Positions 8,061 to 15,858 of a stretch of DNA of 64,000 nucleotides are shown here, one piece after another (position 1 is the first letter of the stretch; the number at the start of each line of letters is the position of its first letter). Source of the DNA: Endozoicomonas sp965199185. Lineage in GTDB: Bacteria; Pseudomonadota; Gammaproteobacteria; Pseudomonadales; Endozoicomonadaceae. A program made the position numbers and the translations under genes. Location: contig CBDAQW010000010.1 in NCBI GenBank assembly GCA_965199185.1, positions 19,863-83,862 of the forward strand. Direction: 5' to 3'. The notes under the pieces were generated by a model. The model worked only from the letters and a program-made list of their open reading frames with translations, was not told the origin of the DNA and made no database searches.

Positions 8061-9185
8061 TTAGTGGTTTACCAGTTTACTCAAAACGGTTTGCAGCAAA
8101 CGAATACGAGGTTCGATAGAACTCAGTTCAAGGTATTCGTCAGCGCTGTGGAAACCACCACCGATTGGGCCAAAGCCATCCAGGCTTGGAATGCCCAGAG
8201 CCGCTGTCAGGTTGGCATCCGAACCGCCACCAACCGACTTCCATTGAACATCAACCCCCGTTTCCTTACCTGCTTCTTCAACCAGTTTCATCAGTGCTTC
8301 CGTTTTTTCAGAAGGCACCATTGCTGGCTTGTGAGCAACCCGTTTAGCGATAACAGTTACGCCATCGGTAAAGGGGGATTCTGTCATTTCGTTGATCTTG
8401 CGGTCGGCTGCTGCGTATTCGTCATTGTCCCAGAAACGAACATCGACAATGTTTTTGGCATAATCAGGCACTACGTTCGCACCGCTGCCACCCTCTACTA
8501 CACCAGAGTTAAAGGTGGTGCCGGATTCAAAGTCAGTCATTTTGTTGATGGCGATGATCCAATGCGCCATTTCGGTGATCGCACTGCGCCCTTTTTCTGG
8601 TTCGTTACCGGCATGAGCCGCCTTGCCTTTAAATTCCAGCTCGTAACGAGCCATACCTTTTCGGGCTTTGACCAGAGAGCCATCGGCACGTGCAGCTTCA
8701 GCAACCAAAACCTGTTTAGCGGTTTTCGCTACTTCCGCGAGCCACCTGGAAGAGTAGGTTGAGCCGATTTCTTCATCCGGGTTCATACACACACAAATGG
8801 ACAGCTTATCCAGTGCTTCTTTATCCATACCACGCAGGGCGTAAATAATGTTCAGCAGGCCGGACTTCATATCCGAAACACCCGGACCATAGGCATTGAC
8901 TTTATCAGACGACATTGGTCGTTCAGCTGCCGTGCCCACAGGGAATACGGTATCCATATGACCAATCAGCATCACATCAACCTGGTCTGTTTCAGGTTTG
9001 TTACGAACCTCAAGGCCACAACCAGCTTCGCCGAGATCCACCCGTTTGATATTCCAGCCCAGCTGTTGGTATTTGTCAGATAGAATATCTGCTACCTGTT
9101 CAATGCCGTCTACAGTGCGTGTGCCGCAATCAACATTGATCAATGGACGCAGCTCGTCCAGGTAATCCTGTAAAGAAAAAATCAT
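8061..9185 (-). CDS. M20-family carboxypeptidase (glutamate carboxypeptidase-like)
   Basis: A zinc-dependent M20 peptidase of about 374 residues, most like the Cpg2/glutamate-carboxypeptidase branch. Metal and catalytic motifs are in order: LIGHMDTVF (His, Asp), GVSDMKSG (bridging Asp), NPDEEIGS (catalytic Glu pair), AEAARADG, and the C-terminal GGFHSADE His. The dimerisation domain occupies roughly residues 180-290 (KGKAAHAGNEP). No signal peptide, so cytoplasmic. I chose the ATG at 9185; a TTG at 9197 is also in frame. It follows yjiH-yjiG, the place held in E. coli by the isoaspartyl dipeptidase gene iadA, so dipeptide or acyl-amino-acid hydrolysis is plausible. Substrate unknown. Confidence 0.8.
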   Translation of the reverse strand: MIFSLQDYLDELRPLINVDCGTRTVDGIEQVADILSDKYQQLGWNIKRVDLGEAGCGLEVRNKPETDQVDVMLIGHMDTVFPVGTAAERPMSSDKVNAYGPGVSDMKSGLLNIIYALRGMDKEALDKLSICVCMNPDEEIGSTYSSRWLAEVAKTAKQVLVAEAARADGSLVKARKGMARYELEFKGKAAHAGNEPEKGRSAITEMAHWIIAINKMTDFESGTTFNSGVVEGGSGANVVPDYAKNIVDVRFWDNDEYAAADRKINEMTESPFTDGVTVIAKRVAHKPAMVPSEKTEALMKLVEEAGKETGVDVQWKSVGGGSDANLTAALGIPSLDGFGPIGGGFHSADEYLELSSIEPRIRLLQTVLSKLVNH

Positions 9186-9213
9186 AATTATACTCAACGA
9201 CTATTGTTGATGA

Positions 9214-9236
9214 TTGTCAGGGGAACCCCCTGACAA
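9214..9236. other. Strong hairpin between yjiG and the M20 gene
   Basis: A perfect ten-base stem, TTGTCAGGGG/CCCCTGACAA, with a three-base loop. A run of A follows on the plus strand, so on the minus-strand mRNA the T-run precedes the hairpin. That fits mRNA protection or processing better than termination. Confidence 0.5.
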
Positions 9237-9249
9237 AAAAGAAGGGAGA

Positions 9250-9714
9250 TCAGACCAGAATGTTCATCAAGAACATGGCGATAAAGGCATTAATAACAGA
9301 GAAGCCGATCATTACGGGAATCAGTTTGGCTTGTGTACCGACAACACCAAGGATTCGACCCGCGTATTGAATCTGTGAGCCCATGAGGTAAATGGCTGGT
9401 GCCAGAATGGCAATGTGCTTACCGGTTAACAGGCCAGCATCAAACAGAGAAATGACCACGCCAACAGCGCCGCCCATCGACATCCATGCACCCATCAGTA
9501 CAGCAGCAGCTTCACCGGGCAGACCAACCAGCCCCATAACCGGAGCAAATACAGAGCCCATTACTTCCAAAATACCAGTGATTTGCAGTGCCTTGATAAC
9601 CACGAAGGCCATCATGACATTAGGCACTGTACTGGTGACTGCGATATTCCAGCCTTTGCGGGCACCGGCAACAAAGACGTCCGTTATCATTGGTTTTTTA
9701 GTGACTTCAGACAT
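9250..9714 (-). CDS. yjiG: YjiG family inner-membrane protein (nucleoside-recognition Gate domain)
   Basis: A 154-residue, very hydrophobic protein with about four membrane segments and a glycine-rich Gate domain related to spore-maturation protein SpmB. Its start overlaps the stop of the yjiH-like gene by one base (9714). The two proteins probably form one membrane complex, possibly a transporter. The ligand is unproven; the adjoining peptidase suggests a peptide or amino-acid derivative. Confidence 0.8.
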   Translation of the reverse strand: MSEVTKKPMITDVFVAGARKGWNIAVTSTVPNVMMAFVVIKALQITGILEVMGSVFAPVMGLVGLPGEAAAVLMGAWMSMGGAVGVVISLFDAGLLTGKHIAILAPAIYLMGSQIQYAGRILGVVGTQAKLIPVMIGFSVINAFIAMFLMNILV

Positions 9715-10442
9715 TATGCCGCTCCCTGAGTAGACGTGTTCAGTTTATTCTTACCTGCTTTTTTCTCAGCCAGAGACAGGTAAAGGCGCATCATATTGGC
9801 GCCGAAGATTTTCATAACCAACATCACCATGACACAGAGACCAATAGAAGCAGGAACGGCGATGGTGCCGTCGGCGTTGGCCAGAGTGAACAGCACTGCA
9901 CCGGAAGAGAAGAAGTTGACGATCATGGCGCCGGCAGAGAACTGGAACATGGTAAATACATTAGCTTCTTTTTCGGTCAGCTTTCCTTCATCCATTAATC
10001 CCCTGGTCATTGATGCCCCGGCATCGGTGGATTGCAATGAAGCGATCAGTGCCAATCCGGTATCACCGGGAATACCCAGTAACGGTTTTAACAATGGAGA
10101 AAGCAGCTTGCGGGCGGCATCAAGAGCACCGTAATGTTCAAGCACCTGAATCATCGCCAGCGCAAACATCACAGTGGGAATCAAAGTAAAGGCAAAAATA
10201 AAGCCATCCCGCGCCCCGCTGCCACCCTTACCACGGAGCGTGGTGGTTACTGCCTGAACACCATCAACCGTGTCCTGCACCGCATGGGCCACTTTACCGA
10301 AAGAGCCGTTAAGCGTGGTGAAATCGAAAACGCCATACCATTCATTGGAATTGAGAAGGCCGGAGAAAAATACAATAGCAAAGGCCAGGGCAATAAAACT
10401 GCCTATGGTTACCTTGCGGTCTTTTAATGCGCTATCGGTCAT
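9714..10442 (-). CDS. yjiH: YjiH family inner-membrane protein (nucleoside-recognition Gate domain)
   Basis: A 242-residue membrane protein with a Gate domain. An N-terminal anchor (about residues 10-30) is followed by an extramembrane part and then further segments including DTGLALIASLQSTDAGASMTRG-like sequence. It is the larger partner of the YjiH/YjiG pair, coupled to yjiG by overlapping stop and start. Together with the M20 gene it forms a three-gene unit on the minus strand. Function beyond membrane transport is not established. Confidence 0.8.
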   Translation of the reverse strand: MTDSALKDRKVTIGSFIALAFAIVFFSGLLNSNEWYGVFDFTTLNGSFGKVAHAVQDTVDGVQAVTTTLRGKGGSGARDGFIFAFTLIPTVMFALAMIQVLEHYGALDAARKLLSPLLKPLLGIPGDTGLALIASLQSTDAGASMTRGLMDEGKLTEKEANVFTMFQFSAGAMIVNFFSSGAVLFTLANADGTIAVPASIGLCVMVMLVMKIFGANMMRLYLSLAEKKAGKNKLNTSTQGAA

Positions 10443-10853
10443 TATTACTGCTCTAATGGAAAATAAAGGTAGTCTCTTGAAAAGACGGGCATTCTATAAG
10501 CAGGGGGGGGGAATTTGTTTGACCGAAATCAAACTTTTAGATTTGTTCGGTTTTTGGTCGAGAAAATATATTGAACTTACTGGTTTTTGTTAGATGTTTG
10601 TTCTGTTTTTTTATTATTTGCATTACTAATTTCTTTTTATTTGTTGTTTTGAAGTGTTTATGCCTTTGAATTTTTTCTGGAGAAAAAATAGCAAATTCTG
10701 CTGGTTCTGATAGAACCAGAACTTTCAGGTGCATGATTAAATACCCGGTGTGTGACTTTTATCTCAATGGTTGTCTATAGAGGATTATTTTTTCTGTTGT
10801 CATCCCGTACAGGGTGTACGGGATCCACGTAGCATGGATAGCTATATTGAAAT
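10443..10853. other. Intergenic region, T-rich, with a decayed repeat copy
   Basis: A G-run (about 10502-10511) and a long T-rich stretch lie upstream of yjiH, then the decayed MITE-like copy described separately from 10743. I see no open reading frame with coding character and no clear promoter. Confidence 0.5.
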
Positions 10854-10856
10854 TTA
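10743..10856 (+). repeat. Decayed copy of the MITE-like repeat
   Basis: The left end ACCCGGTGTGTGACTTTTAT and the right half (GGATCCACGTAGCATGGATA) match the element at 14416-14539. The middle contains a GTACA/TGTAC inverted repeat as in the other copy. The right terminal repeat is lost: similarity stops at the glycosidase stop codon (TAA, 10854-10856), whose bases are part of the repeat edge. Confidence 0.65.
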
Positions 10857-13412
10857 AAGAACCCAGCGAATATTTCCAAGCTCAATCATCATTGAACCTT
10901 CCGTAAACAGCATAAACGGCGTGTTGATATATCGGAAATTAACCCCGGATTCCGCCAGTTGAGATAAAGCAATCTCGACCGTCTGCCATTGTTTTTCTTC
11001 CAGTTGATTCAAGATATTGGTGATGTCAATCATTGGCTGCCCCATATAGTCTTTATGAGTCGCCAGCCAGACCAATTGATCCGGCTTTTCCAGAATTCTA
11101 ATATCCATACTCAGTCGTGCATCTGCCTGAAGATAAGAGCGGCGGTCTTCGGCAGCCTGATCAATCGTTTGAACATAGATTGCCGATGGATTTGGCATAA
11201 ACTCCACTCGTACAGCATCCTGCTGATGCTGGTAGTTGACCGGAGTTGTTTTGATATAACGCACTTCACAAGGGTTGTTACCCGATACATCCATGCCAAC
11301 CCAGTGATAAATATCCGCTATGCGCAGCTGAAATTCGCTGCTGGCTTTTCGGCCGAATAATTCCAGTGGGTATTCTGCAGTGGTTAATTGACTGGTGTCG
11401 TCAGATTCGTTATCCAGAGGCAACTGGTTAAGATCGTATTCACTCTGCTTTGAAGTACCCGCATAATTTAATCCGTATCCGAATGGAAATAGCGGTTTGT
11501 GATCGCCTTCAGGGCTTTGCTCACATTCAGGAACTTGATAATCAGGGATGTGAGGGGGGATTCGATGGACGGCAGCGGACTGCTTTTTCATCGGCCAGCT
11601 ATAAGACAATTGCCCATGAAAATCATAGCTGATGGTGTCATGATTATTTTTCACCAGGACATCGGTGATACCAAGCCCCTCACTGCCGGGCAGCCAGGCG
11701 GCAACAAAGGCATCCGAGTGGTTGATTTCTTCATTGATATAAAGCGGCCTGCCAGAAAAGAAAACGGTGATAACGTTAACTCCGGCTTCATGCAATTGCT
11801 TGATCAGCGCCGAGTCTTTGGCATAGCTGCGTTTTAGTGATGAAAATTCAATAGACTGCCAAGGTTGAATATCGCCCATCATCTCGGCATAGGGGTCCTC
11901 GCCAATCACCACTACGGCAGTGTCAATCTGAGTAAGATCAGAGGCTGATAAATCAGCATCATACTGAACATTGTCTTTTCCAAGCGTTTGTTCCAGTGCC
12001 ATTTTCATCGTGGTAGCACCGGGGAAATCATCCATGGTGTTTTCGTTACCTTGCCAGGTTAGACTCCAACCACCGGTCTGTTTTTGCAAATCATTGGCTG
12101 CACTGCCTGTCAGCAAGACTTTTTGATGACGACTCAGAGGTAGAAGATCATTGTCGTTTTTCAGCAGTACCAGCGACTTTCTTACTGCTTCTCTGGCTAG
12201 TGCTCTGTGGCCTGCGGTTCCCAATAACGCATCATTGCCTGCCAGGGCTCGCTGGCTTGGTTTTGGCTTATTCCAAAGCCCGGCACGCATTTTTACACGC
12301 AGAATGCGAGTGACAGCATCATCAATGCGTGCCAGAGGAATCTCACCAGTCTCTACACCCGTAATGGCGTTATCGAACACTACTTTCCAGTCATAGCGGG
12401 ACGTTACCATCAAAACATCAACCCCGGCATTAATCGCGTAATTGGCGTTACCGGCTTCGCATTTGGAGACTTCAGCATGACCATTCCAGTCGGAAACCAC
12501 CAGACCATCAAAACCCATTTTGTCTTTGAGAACGTCGGTTAACAAGTATCGGCTACCGTGGAGTTTATAATTATATTCACCGGCTGTGTCCGGTGATTGA
12601 TCGTAGTTGGCGGTATTTTCCCAACTATTAAAGGACGCCATCACTACCTGAGCACCGGCTTCAAGACCACTGAAGTACCCCATGGCGTGGATATTTCGCA
12701 TCAGATGTTCCGGATAATAATTCACTCCACGATCGACACCATCAGCAGTACCACCATCACCCACCCAGTGTTTGACATTGGAGATAACATGGAACTCGCT
12801 TTTTAATTCTTCCGCAGAACCTTGCAACCCGGCGACCATTTCACCGGCATAGGCGTAGGTGATTTCAGGGTCTTCTGAATAACCTTCATACACTCGCCCC
12901 CAGCGCAAATTACGGGGTGTGGCAACCGTGGGAGCAAAGGTCCAGTCCAGTCCGGTGGCTGCCACTTCGATAGCTGTCACCTGTCCGATACGATGAATCA
13001 GGTTGGTGTCTCTGGCGCAGCCAAGACCTATGTTGTGTGGAAATACCGTTGCCCGAAAGACATTGTTATGACCATGTACGGCGTCTGTCGCCCAGAAAAA
13101 GGGAATACAAAAAGGCCGGTCAGCAAATGCTTCTTCAATCGCCAGCCAGTAACTATCTGCGGTTTTTGCCCAGTCAGCGGCAGAGGCATGTTTGTTTTCA
13201 TCGGGCCAGGCACCGCCGCCATTAAGAATGGAGCCAAGTTTAAAGTCTCTGACCTCTTCTGGCGTGACTTCACGCAGGTCAGGTTGCATCATTTGGCCAA
13301 TTTTTTCAGGCAGGGTCATTTGCGCAACGATATCGGCAACGGCTGATTCTATCCTGGGATCTTTCTTGATCGCTGAATTGATTTCAGGCCAGTCAGAGAA
13401 ATAAGGGGTCAT
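10854..13412 (-). CDS. Glycoside hydrolase family 3 beta-glucosidase
   Basis: An 852-residue GH3 enzyme resembling bacterial 1,4-beta-glucan glucohydrolases and ExoP-type exo-glucanases. The N-terminal TIM barrel carries PFFWATDAVHGHNN and NVKHWVGDGGTADG, and the catalytic nucleophile Asp sits in GLVVSDWNG near residue 300. The alpha/beta sandwich domain follows (KSLVLLKND; WLPGSEGLGITDVL), and the last 170 or so residues form an extra beta-rich domain as in ExoP. No signal peptide is seen, so a cytoplasmic enzyme acting on imported cello- or laminari-oligosaccharides is likely. It has no sugar-transport neighbours and appears monocistronic. Substrate not determinable here. Confidence 0.9.
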   Translation of the reverse strand: MTPYFSDWPEINSAIKKDPRIESAVADIVAQMTLPEKIGQMMQPDLREVTPEEVRDFKLGSILNGGGAWPDENKHASAADWAKTADSYWLAIEEAFADRPFCIPFFWATDAVHGHNNVFRATVFPHNIGLGCARDTNLIHRIGQVTAIEVAATGLDWTFAPTVATPRNLRWGRVYEGYSEDPEITYAYAGEMVAGLQGSAEELKSEFHVISNVKHWVGDGGTADGVDRGVNYYPEHLMRNIHAMGYFSGLEAGAQVVMASFNSWENTANYDQSPDTAGEYNYKLHGSRYLLTDVLKDKMGFDGLVVSDWNGHAEVSKCEAGNANYAINAGVDVLMVTSRYDWKVVFDNAITGVETGEIPLARIDDAVTRILRVKMRAGLWNKPKPSQRALAGNDALLGTAGHRALAREAVRKSLVLLKNDNDLLPLSRHQKVLLTGSAANDLQKQTGGWSLTWQGNENTMDDFPGATTMKMALEQTLGKDNVQYDADLSASDLTQIDTAVVVIGEDPYAEMMGDIQPWQSIEFSSLKRSYAKDSALIKQLHEAGVNVITVFFSGRPLYINEEINHSDAFVAAWLPGSEGLGITDVLVKNNHDTISYDFHGQLSYSWPMKKQSAAVHRIPPHIPDYQVPECEQSPEGDHKPLFPFGYGLNYAGTSKQSEYDLNQLPLDNESDDTSQLTTAEYPLELFGRKASSEFQLRIADIYHWVGMDVSGNNPCEVRYIKTTPVNYQHQQDAVRVEFMPNPSAIYVQTIDQAAEDRRSYLQADARLSMDIRILEKPDQLVWLATHKDYMGQPMIDITNILNQLEEKQWQTVEIALSQLAESGVNFRYINTPFMLFTEGSMMIELGNIRWVL

Positions 13413-13813
13413 TGTTCAGTAACTCTTTTAATTGGGGTAGAACAGACAGGCATTAGTCTGAACATGAGGTTTCTATCAAAGCATGAGGATGAGATTGCAA
13501 CCATGATATGAATCAAGCAGTGAGTTTAAATAACTGAGTAGTGAGCAAATCACAGATTAAGCCCGTGACCGAAAAATCATCTGTATCCTTCTTTGCAGAA
13601 GGGGGTAGTCTGGTCGGGGTTTTTAAATGATGAATTCAGATGGTGTTAAATTAGGGAACTTTTTCTTTTTCAATGAATCTACATCCGGGGAGTATTCTTA
13701 AATAAGAAAATGGTGTTTTACGTTGTGAGCCAGCCAAAACCCATCGCAGATACAAGAAGTAAGGACTTCTGAGGAATATAACTGAACCATTAAACAGAAC
13801 AGGAAAAATAAAA
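13413..13813. other. Intergenic region upstream of the PPxY gene
   Basis: Between the divergent glycosidase and PPxY genes. It holds the structured segment at 13562-13624 and otherwise nothing I can identify. Promoters for both genes must lie here, but no strong -35/-10 pair is convincing. Confidence 0.5.
13562..13624 (+). terminator. Nested stem followed by a T-run; possible leader or small-RNA terminator
   Basis: An outer stem (CCC...GGG and GACC...GGTC, with small bulges) encloses a perfect CCTTCT-TTGC-AGAAGG hairpin (13587-13602) and is followed by TTTTT (13620-13624). It faces the plus strand about 190 bases before the PPxY gene, with no annotated gene ahead of it. It could end a short untranslated RNA or act as an attenuator. 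Confidence 0.35.
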
Positions 13814-14254
13814 ATGTATAGTGCTACCTCATTTAGTACGGTAATGACAACATTACCAGGTAATAACGAGTTAATAACCCAGGTGAACAAAGCTCCGCCC
13901 AGTTACAGTGAGGTTATGGCTCACCGCAATCAAATTCCGCCCAGTTACGAATCTGTAGTGCAAGCACAACCGTCTTGTTCAAACAGACCGGATACCTCCA
14001 GTGGTGTGGTCACATCACAACCCGGCTCAAGAAACTCCAGCTTCAGAAGCTTATCCACTCAGCCTGTCGTTCATAGGACATGCAGCAAGCACTCATTAAG
14101 AGCCTTAAAGGTAATCACAGCCACAGCGTGTGCGGCTGGAGGCAGTGCCACGGTAGGGTATATATTGTGTCGACAATGTGCTGTTGCGGCTACATCTGGA
14201 ACTGTCAGTGGCCTGTTCGGCTGCACTTTGAGCTGTCTGTGTGTAAAAAATTAA
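13814..14254 (+). CDS. Small protein with two PPxY motifs and a Cys-rich hydrophobic tail (effector-like)
   Basis: A 146-residue protein I cannot place in a bacterial family. The N-terminal half is Ser/Pro/Gln-rich and disordered-looking, with two near-identical motifs: PPSYSEV at residues 28-34 and PPSYESV at 42-48. These match the PPxY ligand of eukaryotic WW domains (NEDD4-type ubiquitin ligases), used by viral late domains and host adaptors. The C-terminal 50 residues are hydrophobic and Gly/Ala/Cys-rich (CRQC, then LFGCTLSCLCV), a layout reminiscent of eukaryotic LITAF-type membrane proteins. There is no signal peptide. An AGGA ribosome site precedes the ATG by nine bases. It lies in an accessory patch beside transposon debris. 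A host-directed effector is inference. Confidence 0.6.
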   Translation: MYSATSFSTVMTTLPGNNELITQVNKAPPSYSEVMAHRNQIPPSYESVVQAQPSCSNRPDTSSGVVTSQPGSRNSSFRSLSTQPVVHRTCSKHSLRALKVITATACAAGGSATVGYILCRQCAVAATSGTVSGLFGCTLSCLCVKN

Positions 14255-14328
14255 ACTTGCCCACCTTACCGGGAGCGGAAGACAAAGACATATTCCAATA
14301 GTCAGGACTTGAAGTCTTTTGAAATATG

Positions 14329-14597
14329 TTGGCGAGGGCAATGGTAATAACCTGGCTATCGCTGAGCTTGGGCTTATAGCCACGAGTACGTAAAGGTGTG
14401 GGAAAAAGCTTTTGGAACCCGATGTGTGACTTTTATCTCGTAGGTTGCCAATCCATGGCTTATGGGTTCTGTACACTCCCTGTACAGGATCCGCGTGGCA
14501 TGGATAGCCATGTTGAAATTAAAAGTCACACATCGGGTTTTTGGAATAAATCATCAATCAGGCAAAAGGCATTAATGATAAACTCTTCTTCAGGCAT
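14329..14597 (-). pseudogene. Transposase N-terminal remnant (IS982-like), interrupted by a MITE
   Basis: On the minus strand from the ATG at 14597 the frame gives MPEEEFIINAFCLIDDLFQ, then runs into the 124-bp element. Removing that element and one copy of its 5-bp duplication restores the same frame across the junction, which continues LFPTPLRTRGYKPKLSDSQ and then VITIALANIF. This looks like the start of a transposase with the RGxKPKLSDSxVITIAL signature seen in IS982-like enzymes. Only about 50 residues remain; the catalytic domain is gone. The IS family is tentative; the restored frame is direct evidence. Confidence 0.7.
14416..14539. mobile_element. MITE-like element, 124 bp, with 20-bp perfect terminal inverted repeats
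   Basis: The ends AACCCGATGTGTGACTTTTA (14416-14435) and its exact reverse complement (14520-14539) are perfect 20-bp terminal inverted repeats. The element is flanked by a 5-bp direct repeat TTTGG (14411-14415 and 14540-14544), the expected target duplication. The interior has a CTGTACA/TGTACAG palindrome and no coding capacity, so it is non-autonomous. A decayed relative lies at 10743-10856. Confidence 0.85.
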
Positions 14598-14729
14598 GAC
14601 TGTCACCGGCTATTAAGCAATCTGTTTTAGAACTCAGATTAAAGTGTGGTCATGCCTCATGAGATGTCAAAAGTCGGCCTTCGCGTAAATATTGGTACTC
14701 GCTTATGACCGGGCTCTGAAAAATCAAAG

Positions 14730-14769
14730 GAAGTCTGAGCCATAGATTGAACCTATGGCAAAAGACTTC
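14730..14769 (-). terminator. Nested hairpin downstream of the carbamate kinase pseudogene
   Basis: GAAGTCT (14730-14736) pairs with AGACTTC (14763-14769) and encloses CCATAG/CTATGG. It lies ten bases past the end of the minus-strand purine operon and is the best candidate for its terminator, although no strong T-run follows. Confidence 0.4.
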
Positions 14770-14778
14770 TGGGATTTA

Positions 14779-15717
14779 TTAATAAAACGCGATTGGCTGA
14801 CTGGCATCCTCACGAATAACCGTACCTGAATCCGATGTCAGAATGTCTGCGGCTTCATTCAATGAACCTATCGCTGCCATTTTTCCAGTATTGCGGGCAA
14901 ACTGTACTGCAGCCTCTACTTTTGGCCCCATTGAGCCAGAGGCAAAATCGAACTGATCCATCCCTTCTGGTGTCGCACATCGAATATCCTGAGAATCAGG
15001 ATGGCCGAACCGGGTGGCTACTGCATTAACATCAGTCAGAATAATAAAAGCGTCTGCACCTATGCCCTCTGCTAGTAATCGGGAAGAGCGGTCTTTGTCG
15101 ATGACAGCTTCAACATTCACAAGCTTGTCATTAGCGTTTCTGGTGACGGGAACACCGCCACCACCCACCACATATTACAGTGATGTCTTCTGCTGAAATC
15201 AAGTGCTTCAGTGAAGGCAGCTCCAGAATCTCTTCCGGCATAGGGGAAGCCACTACACGACGATAGTAGTCTCCATCTACTTTAATTACCCAGTCTTTGT
15301 GTATTTTTAGTAATTCATCAGCCTGCTCTTTGGTATAAACAGGACCGACGAATTTATCAGGGCTTGAGAACGCCGGATCATCGCGACTTACAATCGTCTG
15401 GGTAGAAAATAGTGCAGACTTTATGACCAGGCATCTGATTTCTCAGTTCTTGCTCAAACATAAAACCGATCATGCCTTGTGTCTGGGCTCCTAGTGCATC
15501 CAGAGGGTAAGGTTCAACTTCTTTATAGCTGTCGTTCATCAGTGCCAGCAAACCGACCTGAGGTCCATTGCCGTGAGTCAGAATTACCTGATGGTGCCGG
15601 GCAATTTTGGCAATAGATTGAGCAGCGATGCGAATATTCTTTCTTTGCGTTTCGCACTCAAGAGATTCCCCGCGCTGAAGGATGGCGTTTCCACCCCAAT
15701 GCAATAACAATTCTCAT
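14779..15717 (-). pseudogene. Carbamate kinase (YqeA/ArcC-like), frameshifted
   Basis: Carbamate kinase makes ATP from carbamoyl phosphate. The sequence covers nearly the full family length of about 310 residues but needs three frameshifts. From the ATG at 15717 the natural reading MRIVIALGGNA is broken by an extra G in a four-G run (15694-15697 as C). A second shift lies in a T-run near 15410, after GHKVCTI, and a third in the glycine-rich ICGGGGVPVTRN motif near 15170. Motifs remain recognisable: HGNGPQVG, LDALGAQTQGMIG, KDRSSRLLAEGIGAD, LTDVNAV, GSMGPKVEAA. In E. coli the orthologue sits in the same purine cluster. All shifts lie at homopolymers or simple repeats, so sequencing error cannot be fully excluded. 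Confidence 0.85.
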
Positions 15718-15858
15718 GATCTTTTCCTTGTTGCTCCTGTGGAGCCGTCTTTTATTCCAGTATTTAAATTATTAAGCTTCTTGAATAGTTGCTTCTATAG
15801 TGATCTGTCTACCTTAGGCAGAACTGCAATAGAAGCGGCAATGCATTACCATTTTTGT

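Larger units (their letters stand above)
14255..14778. other. Accessory intergenic region with transposon debris
   Basis: The region holds a transposase remnant, the MITE-like element inside it, and two fold-back structures. Nested ACATATT...AATATGT and GACTT/AAGTC arms (about 14288-14329) follow the PPxY gene and may be its terminator. The second is the hairpin at 14730-14769. No other gene is evident. Confidence 0.6.

Noticed and set aside
13651..13890. Hydrophobic 79-codon minus-strand frame overlapping the start of the PPxY gene
   Set aside because: No ribosome site or conserved pattern; overlaps a better-supported gene.
15171..15377. Two separate small kinases instead of one broken carbamate kinase
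   Set aside because: The sequence between the two frames still encodes carbamate kinase in shifted frames (STQTIVSRDDPAF and onward), so this is one damaged gene.
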